Made by a program: the position numbers and the translations under genes | Part shown: positions 26,071 to 34,190 of the stretch, one piece after another | Numbering within the stretch: position 1 is the first letter of the stretch | Layout of the letters: each line of letters opens with the position of its first letter | Notes under the pieces: generated by a model | Seen by the model: the letters and a program-made list of their open reading frames with translations, nothing else | What the model was told of the DNA's origin: nothing | The model's database searches: none | DNA from: JAFAHD01 sp963772515 | GTDB taxonomy: Bacteria; Vulcanimicrobiota; Vulcanimicrobiia; Eremiobacterales; Eremiobacteraceae | Length of the DNA stretch: 64,000 bases | Reading direction: 5' to 3' | NCBI GenBank assembly: GCA_963772515.1 | Contig: CAVYXC010000002.1 | Location: 248,001 to 312,000, forward strand

Positions 26071-27318
26071 TTAGCCGGAGCTCTCCGGATCGTAGATCGC
26101 GCCGACGAACAGCAGCGCGTGGCTGCGCCGGTCTTCGATGGCGCAGAAGAACGGGCGGTCGACGATCATGCGAAACGGCAGTGGTTCGGGACGCACGGCG
26201 GTCATGGTGATTCCGATCGAAGTCACCGCCGCGGCCTCGGAGCCCTCCTCGTCGACTTTGAGATACGTCGCCTGCAAGACGCTTGAGATGTAGAAGTTCG
26301 GACCCGCGCTCTGGCCTGGGCCCGGCTCGAAGATCTCTTGGAATTGCGCCGCGCCGGCCTCGAATGCGCGCCTCATGCCGAGGTCTTGCAACGGTTCGTT
26401 GAGCAGATACTGCGCCTTCAACTCAAAACGCGGCAGCCCGATCTCGCCGCGGCGTTCGACGAACAGACCTTGCCAGGTCTTCCAGTTCTGCGGCGTCAGC
26501 TCGGTTTCGAGCGCGGCGAGGCTCGAGTGCGGCTCGGGCAAGAGCACGTCCATGGCGAGGTCGCCCGTGCCGTACGGCAGGCGGATCGCTTGCATGTCCT
26601 TCGTTTCGAAGTAATCGAACTTGGCGGACTGGTCCATGAGCGGCACCTTCTTTGCCGAACCGTCCGCCAGCGTGAAGTCGTGCGGCTGCGTCTTAGTCGC
26701 ATCGAACTTGTCAGTCCATTGCCCTTTGAAATACAGCGCGTTGAGCAGCAGCGCGACGTCCGCCGGATTGATGCGGTCTATGATCTTGGGGATCTTGCCT
26801 TGCGTCTTCTTCTCCACCCACGCGTTGATGCGCGCCGGCGTGGCCTCGCTGCCGAAATCGACGTCGGCGACTTCGGCTCCGTAATAGCGCTGCATCTGCT
26901 CGACGTAAGCTTTGCGCAGAGCCATGCGCCGGCTGTCCGCCCAGAGCGAGTCTGCGACCGACAACACCACGCTCTTCACCGGTGTCGTCAGGGTTTGGAC
27001 GAGCTGGGCGTTGGCGGCGTTGATGGCGGGAAGATCCGCATCATCGAACGCGAGCAGCGCTTTCATCTGCTGCGCGGTGTCGCCTGAAGCGCCATTGAGC
27101 GCCATCGACAGGTCGAGCGCGGCGGAAACGGGAGAGAGCACGACGTTCTCGTGCGGATGCTTTTTTTGCACCGCATCGAGCAGGCGAAAACCGAAGTCGT
27201 TGCCGGCAGCAGCCACGTCGAGCGGCTGCGCCGGTTCCGATCCGCGCGCGGCTGCGCCGCCGACGAGCGCGAGGCAGGCGAGCAGTGCGGCAAATCCGAT
27301 CGGGCCTGACATGCTCAT
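26071..27318 (-). CDS. Exported serpin (serine protease inhibitor)
   Basis: A 415-residue serpin with an N-terminal signal peptide (about 1-25). The fold landmarks are strong: NVVLSPVSAALDLSMALNGA, LLNALYFKGQW, VPLMDQSAKFDYFE, DLAMDVLLPE and the C-terminal RPFFCAIED..ALLFVGAI. The reactive-centre-loop hinge reads DEEGSEAAAVTS, with small residues at P12-P10 as required for inhibitory serpins. By length alignment the scissile bond falls around Met-Thr-Ala in ITMTAVRPEP, which would suit elastase- or subtilisin-like targets (inference). It lies between speE and gcvT on the same strand. Confidence 0.94.
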   Translation of the reverse strand: MSMSGPIGFAALLACLALVGGAAARGSEPAQPLDVAAAGNDFGFRLLDAVQKKHPHENVVLSPVSAALDLSMALNGASGDTAQQMKALLAFDDADLPAINAANAQLVQTLTTPVKSVVLSVADSLWADSRRMALRKAYVEQMQRYYGAEVADVDFGSEATPARINAWVEKKTQGKIPKIIDRINPADVALLLNALYFKGQWTDKFDATKTQPHDFTLADGSAKKVPLMDQSAKFDYFETKDMQAIRLPYGTGDLAMDVLLPEPHSSLAALETELTPQNWKTWQGLFVERRGEIGLPRFELKAQYLLNEPLQDLGMRRAFEAGAAQFQEIFEPGPGQSAGPNFYISSVLQATYLKVDEEGSEAAAVTSIGITMTAVRPEPLPFRMIVDRPFFCAIEDRRSHALLFVGAIYDPESSG

Positions 27319-27343
27319 GAGTCGGTCCGCCTTTCGCGAAGGT

Positions 27344-28252
27344 TCACGCGAGCGGCGCGGCTGCTCCGTATGCGTCGCGCAAGTAGCGCGGAACGTTGAA
27401 GAGCCCGCGGTGCGATTCGGCGTCGTAGAAGCGCAGTCCGCCGCACGCCTGTGCATGCTCGCCTGCCCGCAGGGCTGCCGAGTCGGCGCGCTCGTCGTCG
27501 TGCGCACCGGCCTTTGCGCGGCACAGCGCGAAGCCCCACACCGTGTCGAACGCGGGTACGTACGCGCAGTACGGCGCGACGCTGGCAAACGCCTGACGCA
27601 ATGTCGCGATCATGCGCGCATGCAGCGCGAAGTTATGCGGGCCCGCCATCGAGGTCTGCAACGCGTAGTAGCCGCCTGGGGCCAACCGCGCGCGGATCGC
27701 CATGTACATCGCGACCGAGTGCAGCGCGTACGACGGAGAGTCCTCGAGCGGTTCGGTGAGATCTCCGATGATCACGTCGAACGGCTCGCGCGACCGCTCG
27801 ACATACGCTTTCGCGTCTCCGATGATCAGTTCGGCACGCGCGTCTTCGAACGCGCCGGCGCTCCATTCGGGCATGTGCTTCTTGCACGCGTCGACGACGA
27901 CGCCGTCGATATCGACCATCGTCACCTTGCGCATAGACGGCACGCGCAGCAGCTCGCGTAGGCTGGCGCCCTCGCCGCCGCCCAGGATCAACGCACGCGC
28001 AGGCGCGCCCACGGCCGCGCACGCGGGATGGACCAGCGCCTCGTGATAGATGAACTCGTCAAGCGCAGCGCTTTGGGTATCACCATCGAGCACCAGCATC
28101 TTACCGAAGAGCTGGCTGGAGACGATCGCGTAGCGTTGGAATTCTGATTGGCCGGAGGCGAGGGTGGCGGTTATCGCGTGGCCGTGCGTCTCGCCTGGGG
28201 CGACCTGCTCAACGTACCACTGAAAGTTTTCGGTTTTTGGCAACGGGTTCAA
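27344..28252 (-). CDS. speE: Polyamine aminopropyltransferase (spermidine synthase)
   Basis: A 302-residue aminopropyltransferase. The substrate-binding strand YAIVSSQLFGKMLVLDGD.Q, the Rossmann motif LILGGGEGASLRELL, VDIDG and the gate region IIGDLTEPLE are all present. It transfers aminopropyl from decarboxylated SAM to putrescine or a related amine. The start is TTG and overlaps speD by 44 bases, so speD and speE form one transcription unit. The product specificity (spermidine or other) cannot be read from sequence. Confidence 0.95.
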   Translation of the reverse strand: MNPLPKTENFQWYVEQVAPGETHGHAITATLASGQSEFQRYAIVSSQLFGKMLVLDGDTQSAALDEFIYHEALVHPACAAVGAPARALILGGGEGASLRELLRVPSMRKVTMVDIDGVVVDACKKHMPEWSAGAFEDARAELIIGDAKAYVERSREPFDVIIGDLTEPLEDSPSYALHSVAMYMAIRARLAPGGYYALQTSMAGPHNFALHARMIATLRQAFASVAPYCAYVPAFDTVWGFALCRAKAGAHDDERADSAALRAGEHAQACGGLRFYDAESHRGLFNVPRYLRDAYGAAAPLA

Positions 28253-28697
28253 CTCCGGTCGTCTTATGCCCGACGCTGTGGCTATAGACGCCGTCTTCGT
28301 TGGTCATCCCGCGGCGCACTTCCGTGGTGAGCATCTGCTTGGCCTGGAACTCGGCGGCCGCGTAGCGGCAGGCCTTCCACGGGTCGGTCTTGTCGCCGCA
28401 CGTGTAGATGTCCATGGCGGCGTAACCGTACTCGGGCCAGGTATGGATCGAAAGGTGTGACTCGGCTATGACGACGACACCGCTGACGCCTTGAGGCGTG
28501 AAGCGGTGAAACGCGGTCTGCAGGACTTCCGCATTGGCTTCTTTGGCCGCTGCGACAAGGATATTCGCGACTTTGTCGACATCGGCGAGGATCTTGGGGT
28601 TACAATCCGACAACTCGACGATGATGTGCGTTCCGAGAGCTCCGGGTGCTTTCAATAATCCGACCCCCCACAGGGTGAACGAGCAGGGAGATCCCAC
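28209..28697 (-). CDS. speD: S-adenosylmethionine decarboxylase proenzyme
   Basis: A 162-residue prokaryotic class 1 SpeD that makes decarboxylated SAM for SpeE. The self-cleavage site is ESHLSIHTWPE, with the bond between Glu79 and Ser80; the Ser becomes the pyruvoyl cofactor of the alpha chain. YAAMDIYTCGDKTDP follows as usual. The start is uncertain. The GTG at 28697 abuts an AGGAGG with no spacing, and a TTG at 28655 is the alternative. A strong sigma70-type promoter lies 50-80 bases upstream. Confidence 0.94.
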   Translation of the reverse strand: MGSPCSFTLWGVGLLKAPGALGTHIIVELSDCNPKILADVDKVANILVAAAKEANAEVLQTAFHRFTPQGVSGVVVIAESHLSIHTWPEYGYAAMDIYTCGDKTDPWKACRYAAAEFQAKQMLTTEVRRGMTNEDGVYSHSVGHKTTGVEPVAKNRKLSVVR

Positions 28698-28746
28698 CTC
28701 CTAATGGTTGGGCCATTACGCGGGTTGTCCCACGTACCAAGTACGA

Positions 28747-28775
28747 ATATTAGGCCATTTAACATCCTTTGTAAA
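28747..28775 (-). promoter_or_regulatory. Predicted sigma70 promoter of speD-speE
   Basis: On the minus strand the -35 box TTTACA (28770-28775) and the -10 box TAATAT (28747-28752) are separated by 17 bases. This is the best vegetative promoter match I noticed in the window and sits in an unusually AT-rich spacer. Transcription should begin near 28740 and read into speD. Confidence 0.7.
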
Positions 28776-28810
28776 TAGTTTTCGGAACCCGTGATACGGG
28801 ACACGTGCGT

Positions 28811-28840
28811 TTGACGGCATTAAGAAGCCTGTGATACGAT
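28811..28840 (+). promoter_or_regulatory. Predicted sigma70 promoter of rplU
   Basis: The -35 box TTGACG (28811-28816) and the -10-like TACGAT (28835-28840) are spaced by 18 bases, 45 bases upstream of the rplU ATG. It faces away from the speD promoter in the same 188-base spacer. Confidence 0.55.
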
Positions 28841-28885
28841 TCTCGCTTGTCATAAAGCCATTCCCAAACGCCAAGAAAGGTTCCA

Positions 28886-29197
28886 ATGTACGCCGTCATC
28901 GAGGCCAACGGCCGGCAACTCAAAGTCAGCGAAGGCGACGTGATCCGCCTCGACAGTATCGCGGGCGCGCCCGACTCGCAGATCGTCTTCGAGCGCGTGC
29001 TGCTCGCGCACGACGGCGTGGAGTTGCGCGTCGGGTCGCCGCTGGTCGAACGCGCGAAGGTCACCGCACGCATCGTGCGCCAGGGCAAAGACCGCAAGAT
29101 CATGGTCTTCCACTATAAACCCAAGAAGCGCATCCGCAAGCGCCGCGGGCATCGGCAGCCGATCACCGAGCTGCGCATTGAGAAGATTTCGCTCTAA
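28886..29197 (+). CDS. rplU: 50S ribosomal protein L21
   Basis: A 103-residue L21, with MYAVIEANGRQLKVSEGD at the start, KVTARIVRQGKD, and the basic KKRIRKRRGHRQP motif. It binds 23S rRNA in the large subunit. A GAAAGG motif precedes the ATG by about seven bases. It is followed by prp, the usual L21 neighbour, but rpmA (L27) does not follow. Confidence 0.97.
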   Translation: MYAVIEANGRQLKVSEGDVIRLDSIAGAPDSQIVFERVLLAHDGVELRVGSPLVERAKVTARIVRQGKDRKIMVFHYKPKKRIRKRRGHRQPITELRIEKISL

Positions 29198-29210
29198 GGA
29201 CGGGTTGGCG

Positions 29211-29570
29211 GTGCGTGCGCAACGCCGCGCTGGCCGGATCGTGCGGCTGCAGGTCAGCGGCCACGCGGGTTTTGCGCACCCCGGCGAAGACATCGTCTGC
29301 GCTGGCGTGAGCGCGCTTGTCCAGTCGGCAGCGCACGGGCTATCGGCGCATTGCGCGGCATCCGCCACGGTGCGCGACGACCCGGACGGCGATTATGTGA
29401 TCGAGCTGCTTCAACCCGGCAACGCCCGGGCACAAGCGGTGCTGGAGACGGCGCTGAGCGGCCTGCGCGCGATCGCCCGCGAGTATCCGGACAACCTCGC
29501 CGTGCACGTGGAGCGCACAGGGGCCCGCCACTCGCGGACGGAACACCCTCGACCCCGAAAAGGAGCCTAA
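29211..29570 (+). CDS. prp: Ribosomal-processing cysteine protease Prp-like protein
   Basis: A 119-residue protein of the Prp (YsxB/DUF464) family. The catalytic pair is visible as His18 in SGHAGFA and Cys30 in GEDIVCAGVSAL. In Firmicutes, Prp removes an N-terminal extension from L27 and is encoded between rplU and rpmA. Here it sits directly after rplU, but the next gene is not rpmA. The C-terminal 15 residues are basic and Pro-rich. The GTG at 29211 is the likely start; a TTG two codons earlier is possible. Confidence 0.88.
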   Translation: MRAQRRAGRIVRLQVSGHAGFAHPGEDIVCAGVSALVQSAAHGLSAHCAASATVRDDPDGDYVIELLQPGNARAQAVLETALSGLRAIAREYPDNLAVHVERTGARHSRTEHPRPRKGA

Positions 29571-29576
29571 GAAACG

Positions 29577-29831
29577 ATGGAATCGCCAATTGATCGCGAC
29601 GCACTCACGAACGGCGCAAGCCAGAACCCGGGCGGCGGTATCCAGCCTGACGACGGTTCAGGCGAGCTGCGCGGCGCGCTGATGGCCGGCCTGATCGGCG
29701 CGGTCGTCGCGACTGCCGGCTTCGTCATCTACAACCGGCTCGAAGAAGAGCACCGCGAAGCCCTGCGCAAATCGGTCACCAAGTTCGTCGAGGAGCGCGT
29801 CGCAGAAGTACGGTCGCAGCTCAAGTTCTGA
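29577..29831 (+). CDS. Small single-pass membrane protein
   Basis: An 84-residue protein of unknown function. About 33 polar, Gly/Asp-rich residues lead to one transmembrane helix (LMAGLIGAVVATAGFVIYN), followed by a charged helix (LEEEHREALRKSVTKF). It looks like a membrane-anchored amphipathic or coiled-coil peptide, and it occupies the position where rpmA would be expected. AAAGGAG lies 12-18 bases upstream of the ATG. Confidence 0.7.
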   Translation: MESPIDRDALTNGASQNPGGGIQPDDGSGELRGALMAGLIGAVVATAGFVIYNRLEEEHREALRKSVTKFVEERVAEVRSQLKF

Positions 29832-29928
29832 TGGGGCTGCCGACCCGCGTGCCCCGTGAGGTGAGCGCCGTCCCGACGTGGGCGGCCTCTTCATTTCCGG
29901 GGCGCCGGACGCCGATATAGACCTTTAG

Positions 29929-30525
29929 ATGCAGCAAATGCCGCACCGCTTTTGCATGTCCCTCGCCGCACTCGCCGTGGTCGCCGCCTTGTGGCCGGGT
30001 CAGCCGGCGCTTGCAGCGACGCACGCGCTGCGCCCGCTCCAACCCGCCGAGGCCATGCACGCCTACGTCTCGGCCATCCGCTATTTCAATCCGGGCATCG
30101 ACGAGCCCGAGGCGGAGCAGATCGTCGACGCCATCTTGCGCGAGTCGTGGGATCAGAAAGTCGATCCGCGCCTCGTGGTCGCAATCGTCGCCACGGAGAG
30201 CTCGTTCGACCGTACTGCGCGCAGCAGCGCCGGCGCTCGCGGCCTGGGCCAGCTCATGCCAGGCACCGCGTCGCTCGACGGCGTCACCGACATCGAAGAT
30301 ATCGATCAGAACATCCACGGGACCGTGCTCACGCTCAAGGGCAACTTGGCGCACTACGCCTACTTGGACCCGCAGGATCGATTCGAGCGCGCGATCGCGG
30401 CGTACAACGCCGGCACCGGCGCGGTCGATCGCTACGGCGGCATCCCGCCGTACGACGAGACGGTGAACTACGTCTACAAAGTGATCACGCTATGGCGCCG
30501 CTTTGTGGGGCTTGACGACAACTAG
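29929..30525 (+). CDS. Exported lytic transglycosylase (SLT domain)
   Basis: A 198-residue protein with a signal peptide (about 8-30). The SLT domain has the catalytic Glu90 in VATESSFD, followed by GLGQLMPGTA and AIAAYNAGTGAV, the classic three-motif pattern. It cleaves peptidoglycan to 1,6-anhydro-muropeptides for wall remodelling. It ends four bases into the convergent tatA. Confidence 0.93.
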   Translation: MQQMPHRFCMSLAALAVVAALWPGQPALAATHALRPLQPAEAMHAYVSAIRYFNPGIDEPEAEQIVDAILRESWDQKVDPRLVVAIVATESSFDRTARSSAGARGLGQLMPGTASLDGVTDIEDIDQNIHGTVLTLKGNLAHYAYLDPQDRFERAIAAYNAGTGAVDRYGGIPPYDETVNYVYKVITLWRRFVGLDDN

Positions 30526-30872
30526 TCCGTGTTTTCCGGTTTCGGTTCCAGCGGCGGGAGCTCAGGCGCGTCGTCGCCGAGCATCGGCGCGTCCTGCGCG
30601 TGCAGCGGCGCGCCCGGCAATTCGACCGCGATCGACTCTTCGATCGAGCGCTCGCGGCTTTCATCCGGCGGCTGCGACCACGGCGGCGGCGGTTGCGGCG
30701 GATGGTCCGCCGCGGCCGCGGCGCGGTCCATCTCCGCCATGAACGAATTCGTCGTGTTCTGGACATGACGCATCGCATCGCCGAGCTGGCGCGCGATCTT
30801 CGGCAAATGCTCGGGGCCGAAGAGCAGCAGCGCGACGACGAAGATGAGGATGGTGTCGGACGGGCTCAGCAT
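30522..30872 (-). CDS. tatA: Twin-arginine translocase TatA/TatB-family component
   Basis: A 116-residue TatA/TatB-like protein. One N-terminal transmembrane helix (ILIFVVALLLF) is followed at once by the FGPEHLPKIARQLGDAM hinge and amphipathic helix, then a long acidic Pro-rich tail. The Phe-Gly at the hinge is the essential TatA feature. The length and FGPEHLP hinge are closer to TatB-like proteins of Gram-positive and deep-branching groups. No tatC is nearby. Confidence 0.88.
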   Translation of the reverse strand: MLSPSDTILIFVVALLLFGPEHLPKIARQLGDAMRHVQNTTNSFMAEMDRAAAAADHPPQPPPPWSQPPDESRERSIEESIAVELPGAPLHAQDAPMLGDDAPELPPLEPKPENTD

Positions 30873-30943
30873 GGTTTTATCACGCGTGCGGACAAAGTTC
30901 GCCTAGCCTGTTTCTCCGTCCCCTCACCCTCCGGACGGTCCTG

Positions 30944-31423
30944 TTGAAGATCTTCTACACCAAGGGTCAGCGTGAGGATCCGGTCGCCTCGCTCGCGACC
31001 CTGAAGAAAATCCTCGCGCGTTTCGTGCGCCGCTACGTCTTCTATGAGATGTCGGCGCGCCATCGGACCACGCGCCAGCTCTTCTCGGTCAAGAACGTCT
31101 TCTTGCTCGGCCAGGTCGACGTCAGCGGGCAGAACGAGCTGATCGTCACGCTGTTCGACGCCGACCACCCGGCCCACTCGATCGAGATCGTCAATCCGCA
31201 TGCGATGCGCATCTACGACGAGGGCAAGAGCTACGCGGTCGCGTTCTACACGGAAGAGCACGGCGACTTCGACGTGCGCTACTATCTGCGCGATGAGGGT
31301 GAAGAAGGCAAGTCGCCCAAGCACACCGCGCTCGAACGCATCTCGCTGCCGCAGCTGTTCGAGTATCTCGAGGACATCAAGAAAGCGGATGTGGTCGAGG
31401 TGCTCGAGCCGACCAAGCGCTAG
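30944..31423 (+). CDS. Conserved hypothetical protein
   Basis: A 159-residue soluble protein that I do not recognise. The N-terminal 45 residues are basic and helical (LKKILARFVRRYVFY). The middle is beta-rich (NELIVTLFDADHPAHS, AVAFYTEEHGDFDVRYYL), and the C-terminal 30 residues are acidic and helical (LPQLFEYLEDIKKADVVEVL). There is no signal peptide and no Cys. The start is TTG with a poor ribosome binding site. Its stop overlaps the convergent TPR gene by four bases. Confidence 0.65.
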   Translation: MKIFYTKGQREDPVASLATLKKILARFVRRYVFYEMSARHRTTRQLFSVKNVFLLGQVDVSGQNELIVTLFDADHPAHSIEIVNPHAMRIYDEGKSYAVAFYTEEHGDFDVRYYLRDEGEEGKSPKHTALERISLPQLFEYLEDIKKADVVEVLEPTKR

Positions 31424-31893
31424 CCGCGCCGGCGGCGCCCGGAGAGGAAGTCCCAGAACGAGCCGTTCTCGAGCTTCGCCGCGCGGCGCAGCTCGCGCAC
31501 CGACTCGCCGATGCGGCCTTCGCGCTTGAGGAGGACCGCGTAGTTGTGATGAGCGAGCGGATACTCCGGATCGGCTGCGATGGCGGCCTCGTAGTGCGCC
31601 CTGGCCTCGTCGAGGCGTCCGCCTTCGAGCGCCAGATTGCCGAGGTTGGTCAATGCCGGCGCGTGTTTTGGATCGGCGCGCAACGCGGCTTCGAAATCGG
31701 CCGCGGCGGCGTGCGGATCATTGAGGCGCAGGTAGCACACTCCGCGTTTTGACAGCGCTTCTGCCGGCCGGTCCGTGCCGTCGGCGGCGGCGCTGAAGAA
31801 TCCGATCGCGGCGTCGTAGTGACGTTCCGCGAGCGCCTGCAAGCCCTGTTCGAAGGGCGTCGCAGGCCCCTTGCGAAAACCGCTGGATCCCAT
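31420..31893 (-). CDS. TPR-repeat protein
   Basis: A 157-residue protein made of three to four tetratricopeptide repeats, for example AEALSKRGVCYLRLNDPHAA, PALTNLGNLALEGGRLDEA and PLAHHNYAVLLKREGRIGE. There is no signal peptide. It is likely a protein-protein adaptor; partners are unknown. Its ATG (31893) and the trmD ATG (31892) face each other and share the tetranucleotide CATG. Confidence 0.8.
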   Translation of the reverse strand: MGSSGFRKGPATPFEQGLQALAERHYDAAIGFFSAAADGTDRPAEALSKRGVCYLRLNDPHAAAADFEAALRADPKHAPALTNLGNLALEGGRLDEARAHYEAAIAADPEYPLAHHNYAVLLKREGRIGESVRELRRAAKLENGSFWDFLSGRRRRG

Positions 31894-32605
31894 GCGCATC
31901 GACATCGTGACGCTGTTTCGTGGCTTTTTCGAGCCTATCATCTCCGGCAGCATCCTCGGCCGCGCGCAAGCGAAGAGCGCGGTCGACATCCGCGTGCACG
32001 ACCTGTGGCACTACGTGCCGGCCGGCGAACGCGCGGACGATGCGCCCTACGGCGGCGGGCCCGGCATGGTCATGCGCCTCGGTCCGCTTGTCGCCTGCCT
32101 TGAAGAGGTGCTTGGCGCCGGCTTGAACGTGCCCGACGACGCACGCGTCATCGTGCCGTCGCCCGCAGGCGTCCGTTTCGACCATGCGATGGCCGCCGAC
32201 TGGTCGGCGCTCGCGCGCCTTATCATCGTGTGCGGCCATTACGAAGGGATCGACGAGCGCTTCTTCGATCTCGTGCGCGCGCACGAAGTCTCGCTGGGCG
32301 ACTTCGTGCTGACCGGCGGGGAGATCCCCGCGCTGGCGTTCGTCGATGCCTGCGTGCGTCTGCTGCCGGGTGTGATAACGGCGCAAAGCGCTGCCCAGGA
32401 TTCGTTCGCAGAGGGCGCGCTGGATTGGCCGCATTACACGCGCCCCGCGGTATTCCGCGGCATCGCGGTGCCAGAGGTGCTCGTCAGCGGCGACCACGCC
32501 AAGATCGGCGCATGGCGGCGCGAGCAGTCGCAGGCGCGCACCAAGTCGCGCCGCCCGGACCTCGGCGTCCCAGAAGCCCGGTTGAAGGGCCCTCCTGCTA
32601 CTTAA
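31892..32605 (+). CDS. trmD: tRNA (guanine-N1-)-methyltransferase
   Basis: A 237-residue SPOUT methyltransferase making m1G37 in tRNA. MRIDIVTLFRGFFEPI at the start, DDAPYGGGPGMVM, the trefoil-knot region LIIVCGHYEGIDERF, SLGDFVLTGGE and HYTRPAVFRG are all present. The ATG is fixed by the conserved N-terminus. trmD precedes rplS, as in most bacteria, but rimM and rpsP are not upstream; a divergent TPR gene is there instead. Confidence 0.97.
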   Translation: MRIDIVTLFRGFFEPIISGSILGRAQAKSAVDIRVHDLWHYVPAGERADDAPYGGGPGMVMRLGPLVACLEEVLGAGLNVPDDARVIVPSPAGVRFDHAMAADWSALARLIIVCGHYEGIDERFFDLVRAHEVSLGDFVLTGGEIPALAFVDACVRLLPGVITAQSAAQDSFAEGALDWPHYTRPAVFRGIAVPEVLVSGDHAKIGAWRREQSQARTKSRRPDLGVPEARLKGPPAT

Positions 32606-32609
32606 AGGC

Positions 32610-32639
32610 TTGTGGCGCTCGCAAGCCTTGTGTTATACT
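32610..32639 (+). promoter_or_regulatory. Predicted promoter of rplS-lepB
   Basis: A TATACT -10 box (32634-32639) with a TTGTGG-type -35 about 18 bases upstream lies 100 bases before rplS. It sits beside a perfect seven-base hairpin, AGGCTTG..CAAGCCT, that could be a trmD terminator or attenuator, though no U-tract follows it. The roughly 95-base leader may hold regulatory structure. Confidence 0.45.
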
Positions 32640-32738
32640 GGTTTGCGTTCGCATTCAGGCATCCAGATATGGCTGCGGCGTCGAGCCTCGAACGTGAGGA
32701 CGACGCCTTTTTCACGGCCCTAGAGGAACATTGGTATC

Positions 32739-33095
32739 ATGAATCTCGCCAGCCTCGTTGGTCCGGGCAGCGCGACCAAGCGCACCGCTGACTTCGCTCC
32801 AGGCGACACGATCAAAGTGCACACGCGCGTCACCGAAGGCAACAAAGAGCGCATTCAAGCGTTCGAAGGCGTCGTGGTGGAGCGCCGCCACGGCAGCCAC
32901 AACGCCAGCTTCACGGTGCGCCGCCTCTCGCATGGAGTCGGCGTCGAGCGCTCGTTCTTGGTGCAATCGCCGAGAGTCGAGAAGATCGAAGTCGTGCGCC
33001 GCGGCAGCGTGCGCCGCGCGAAGCTCTTCTACTTGCAGGAGCGCGTCGGCAGTAAAGCCACGCGGATCAAAGAGCAGAAGCAAACCGCGCAGTGA
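32739..33095 (+). CDS. rplS: 50S ribosomal protein L19
   Basis: A 118-residue L19: FAPGDTIKVHTRVTEGNKERIQ, FEGVVVERRHG, FTVRRLSHGVGVER and VRRAKLFYLQERVG are family hallmarks. It sits at the subunit interface of the ribosome. The stop overlaps the GTG of lepB by four bases. Confidence 0.97.
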   Translation: MNLASLVGPGSATKRTADFAPGDTIKVHTRVTEGNKERIQAFEGVVVERRHGSHNASFTVRRLSHGVGVERSFLVQSPRVEKIEVVRRGSVRRAKLFYLQERVGSKATRIKEQKQTAQ

Positions 33096-33784
33096 GCCCG
33101 GGCGCCCTCTTCCTCATCATCGGGCTGCTGCTCGTCGCCCGCGTGGTCATCGGCTTGCGGCCGGCGACCATCCCTGACGACAAGCAGCGCACGGCCATCC
33201 GCGAATACCTCGACGCGTTTATCGTCGCAGGCATCGTCGCGCTGATCCTCATGCAGTTCGTCGTGCGCACGTTTTGGATCCCCTCGGGATCGATGGAGCC
33301 GACGCTCGACGTCAACGACGTCTTGCTGGCCAACGAAGTGCAGTACCATCTGTCCAATCCCAAGGACGGACAGATCGCCGTGTTCGCGCCGCCGCCGCAG
33401 CTCGGCACGACGGACTTCATCAAACGCGTCATGGCGGTGCCCGGCGACACGTTCAAGGTCAAAGACGGCGACGTCTATCGCAACGGCGTCAAACTCGACG
33501 AGCCTTATCTGCCCAAAGGCCAGCGCCCGAACTACGATCTCGAGATCAAAGACTATAGCATCTACGTCGACGGCATGGCGCTCGATCCGTCGCGCTCGCA
33601 ACTTCCGCCCAAGTCGGCCTGGCAGGCGCCCGATCGAGTGCCCGACGGCTACTATCTCATGCTCGGCGACAACCGCAACGATTCAGATGACAGCCACCTG
33701 TGGGGATTCTTGCGGCGCGACCAATTCGTCGGGCACGCGTTTTTCGTGTTCTGGCCGCCCAAGCACGTAGGGGCGCTCCACTAG
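33092..33784 (+). CDS. lepB: Signal peptidase I
   Basis: A 230-residue type I signal peptidase. Two N-terminal transmembrane segments (about 4-21 and 43-57) are followed by the catalytic Ser67 in IPSGSMEPTL and Lys111 in FIKRVMAVPGD, then the box E motif GDNRNDSDDSHLWG. It removes Sec and Tat signal peptides. The GTG start overlaps the rplS stop. A second, shorter signal peptidase is encoded at 36658. Confidence 0.95.
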   Translation: MSPGALFLIIGLLLVARVVIGLRPATIPDDKQRTAIREYLDAFIVAGIVALILMQFVVRTFWIPSGSMEPTLDVNDVLLANEVQYHLSNPKDGQIAVFAPPPQLGTTDFIKRVMAVPGDTFKVKDGDVYRNGVKLDEPYLPKGQRPNYDLEIKDYSIYVDGMALDPSRSQLPPKSAWQAPDRVPDGYYLMLGDNRNDSDDSHLWGFLRRDQFVGHAFFVFWPPKHVGALH

Positions 33785-33817
33785 GCAAGCGAACGCCCCC
33801 GCATCAGGAGGACCGCC

Positions 33818-34132
33818 ATGCGCCCAATCGCACTTGCCGTCAGCGCGCTCATCCTCGTCTCCACCGTCATCGCCGCCTCGACCACGCCGGCGCTCGCCGA
33901 CACCTATAGCGGCACGGTCACACATGTCTCCACCAACAACATCAAGGTCAAGAATAGCGCAGGCATGGAGCTGAGCTTCCTGCTCGCCCCGTCATTCGAT
34001 CAGATCTTTTCGAGCGATGGGAAGACGACGTACCAGATGAAGGACGTCAAGCCCGGGCGGACCGTCAAGATCGTGTATCACCAGCAGCTCGGCGTGCGCT
34101 ACGCCGACAAGATCATCTTCCTAGGTTCATAG
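33818..34132 (+). CDS. Small secreted beta-domain protein, tandem paralogue 1
   Basis: A 104-residue protein with a cleavable-looking signal peptide ending near ALA (about residue 27). The mature domain of about 75 residues is beta-rich and contains GTVTHVSTNNIKVK, ELSFLLAP, SDGKTTYQM and YADKIIFL. It resembles the small OB-like domain of DUF5666-type secreted proteins, but I cannot assign a function. An AGGAGG is well placed. It is paralogous to the next gene, with matching blocks throughout. Confidence 0.78.
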   Translation: MRPIALAVSALILVSTVIAASTTPALADTYSGTVTHVSTNNIKVKNSAGMELSFLLAPSFDQIFSSDGKTTYQMKDVKPGRTVKIVYHQQLGVRYADKIIFLGS

Positions 34133-34190
34133 CCCCCGCAGGTTCAAAATCCTGGCGAAATGGGTACGTATGGGCTACGAAAGGAGTCCC

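Noticed and set aside
32605..32640. Hairpin AGGCTTG/CAAGCCT after trmD considered as a rho-independent terminator.
   Set aside because: No U-tract follows; a -10-like TATACT overlaps the downstream side, so it is better kept as part of the promoter region.
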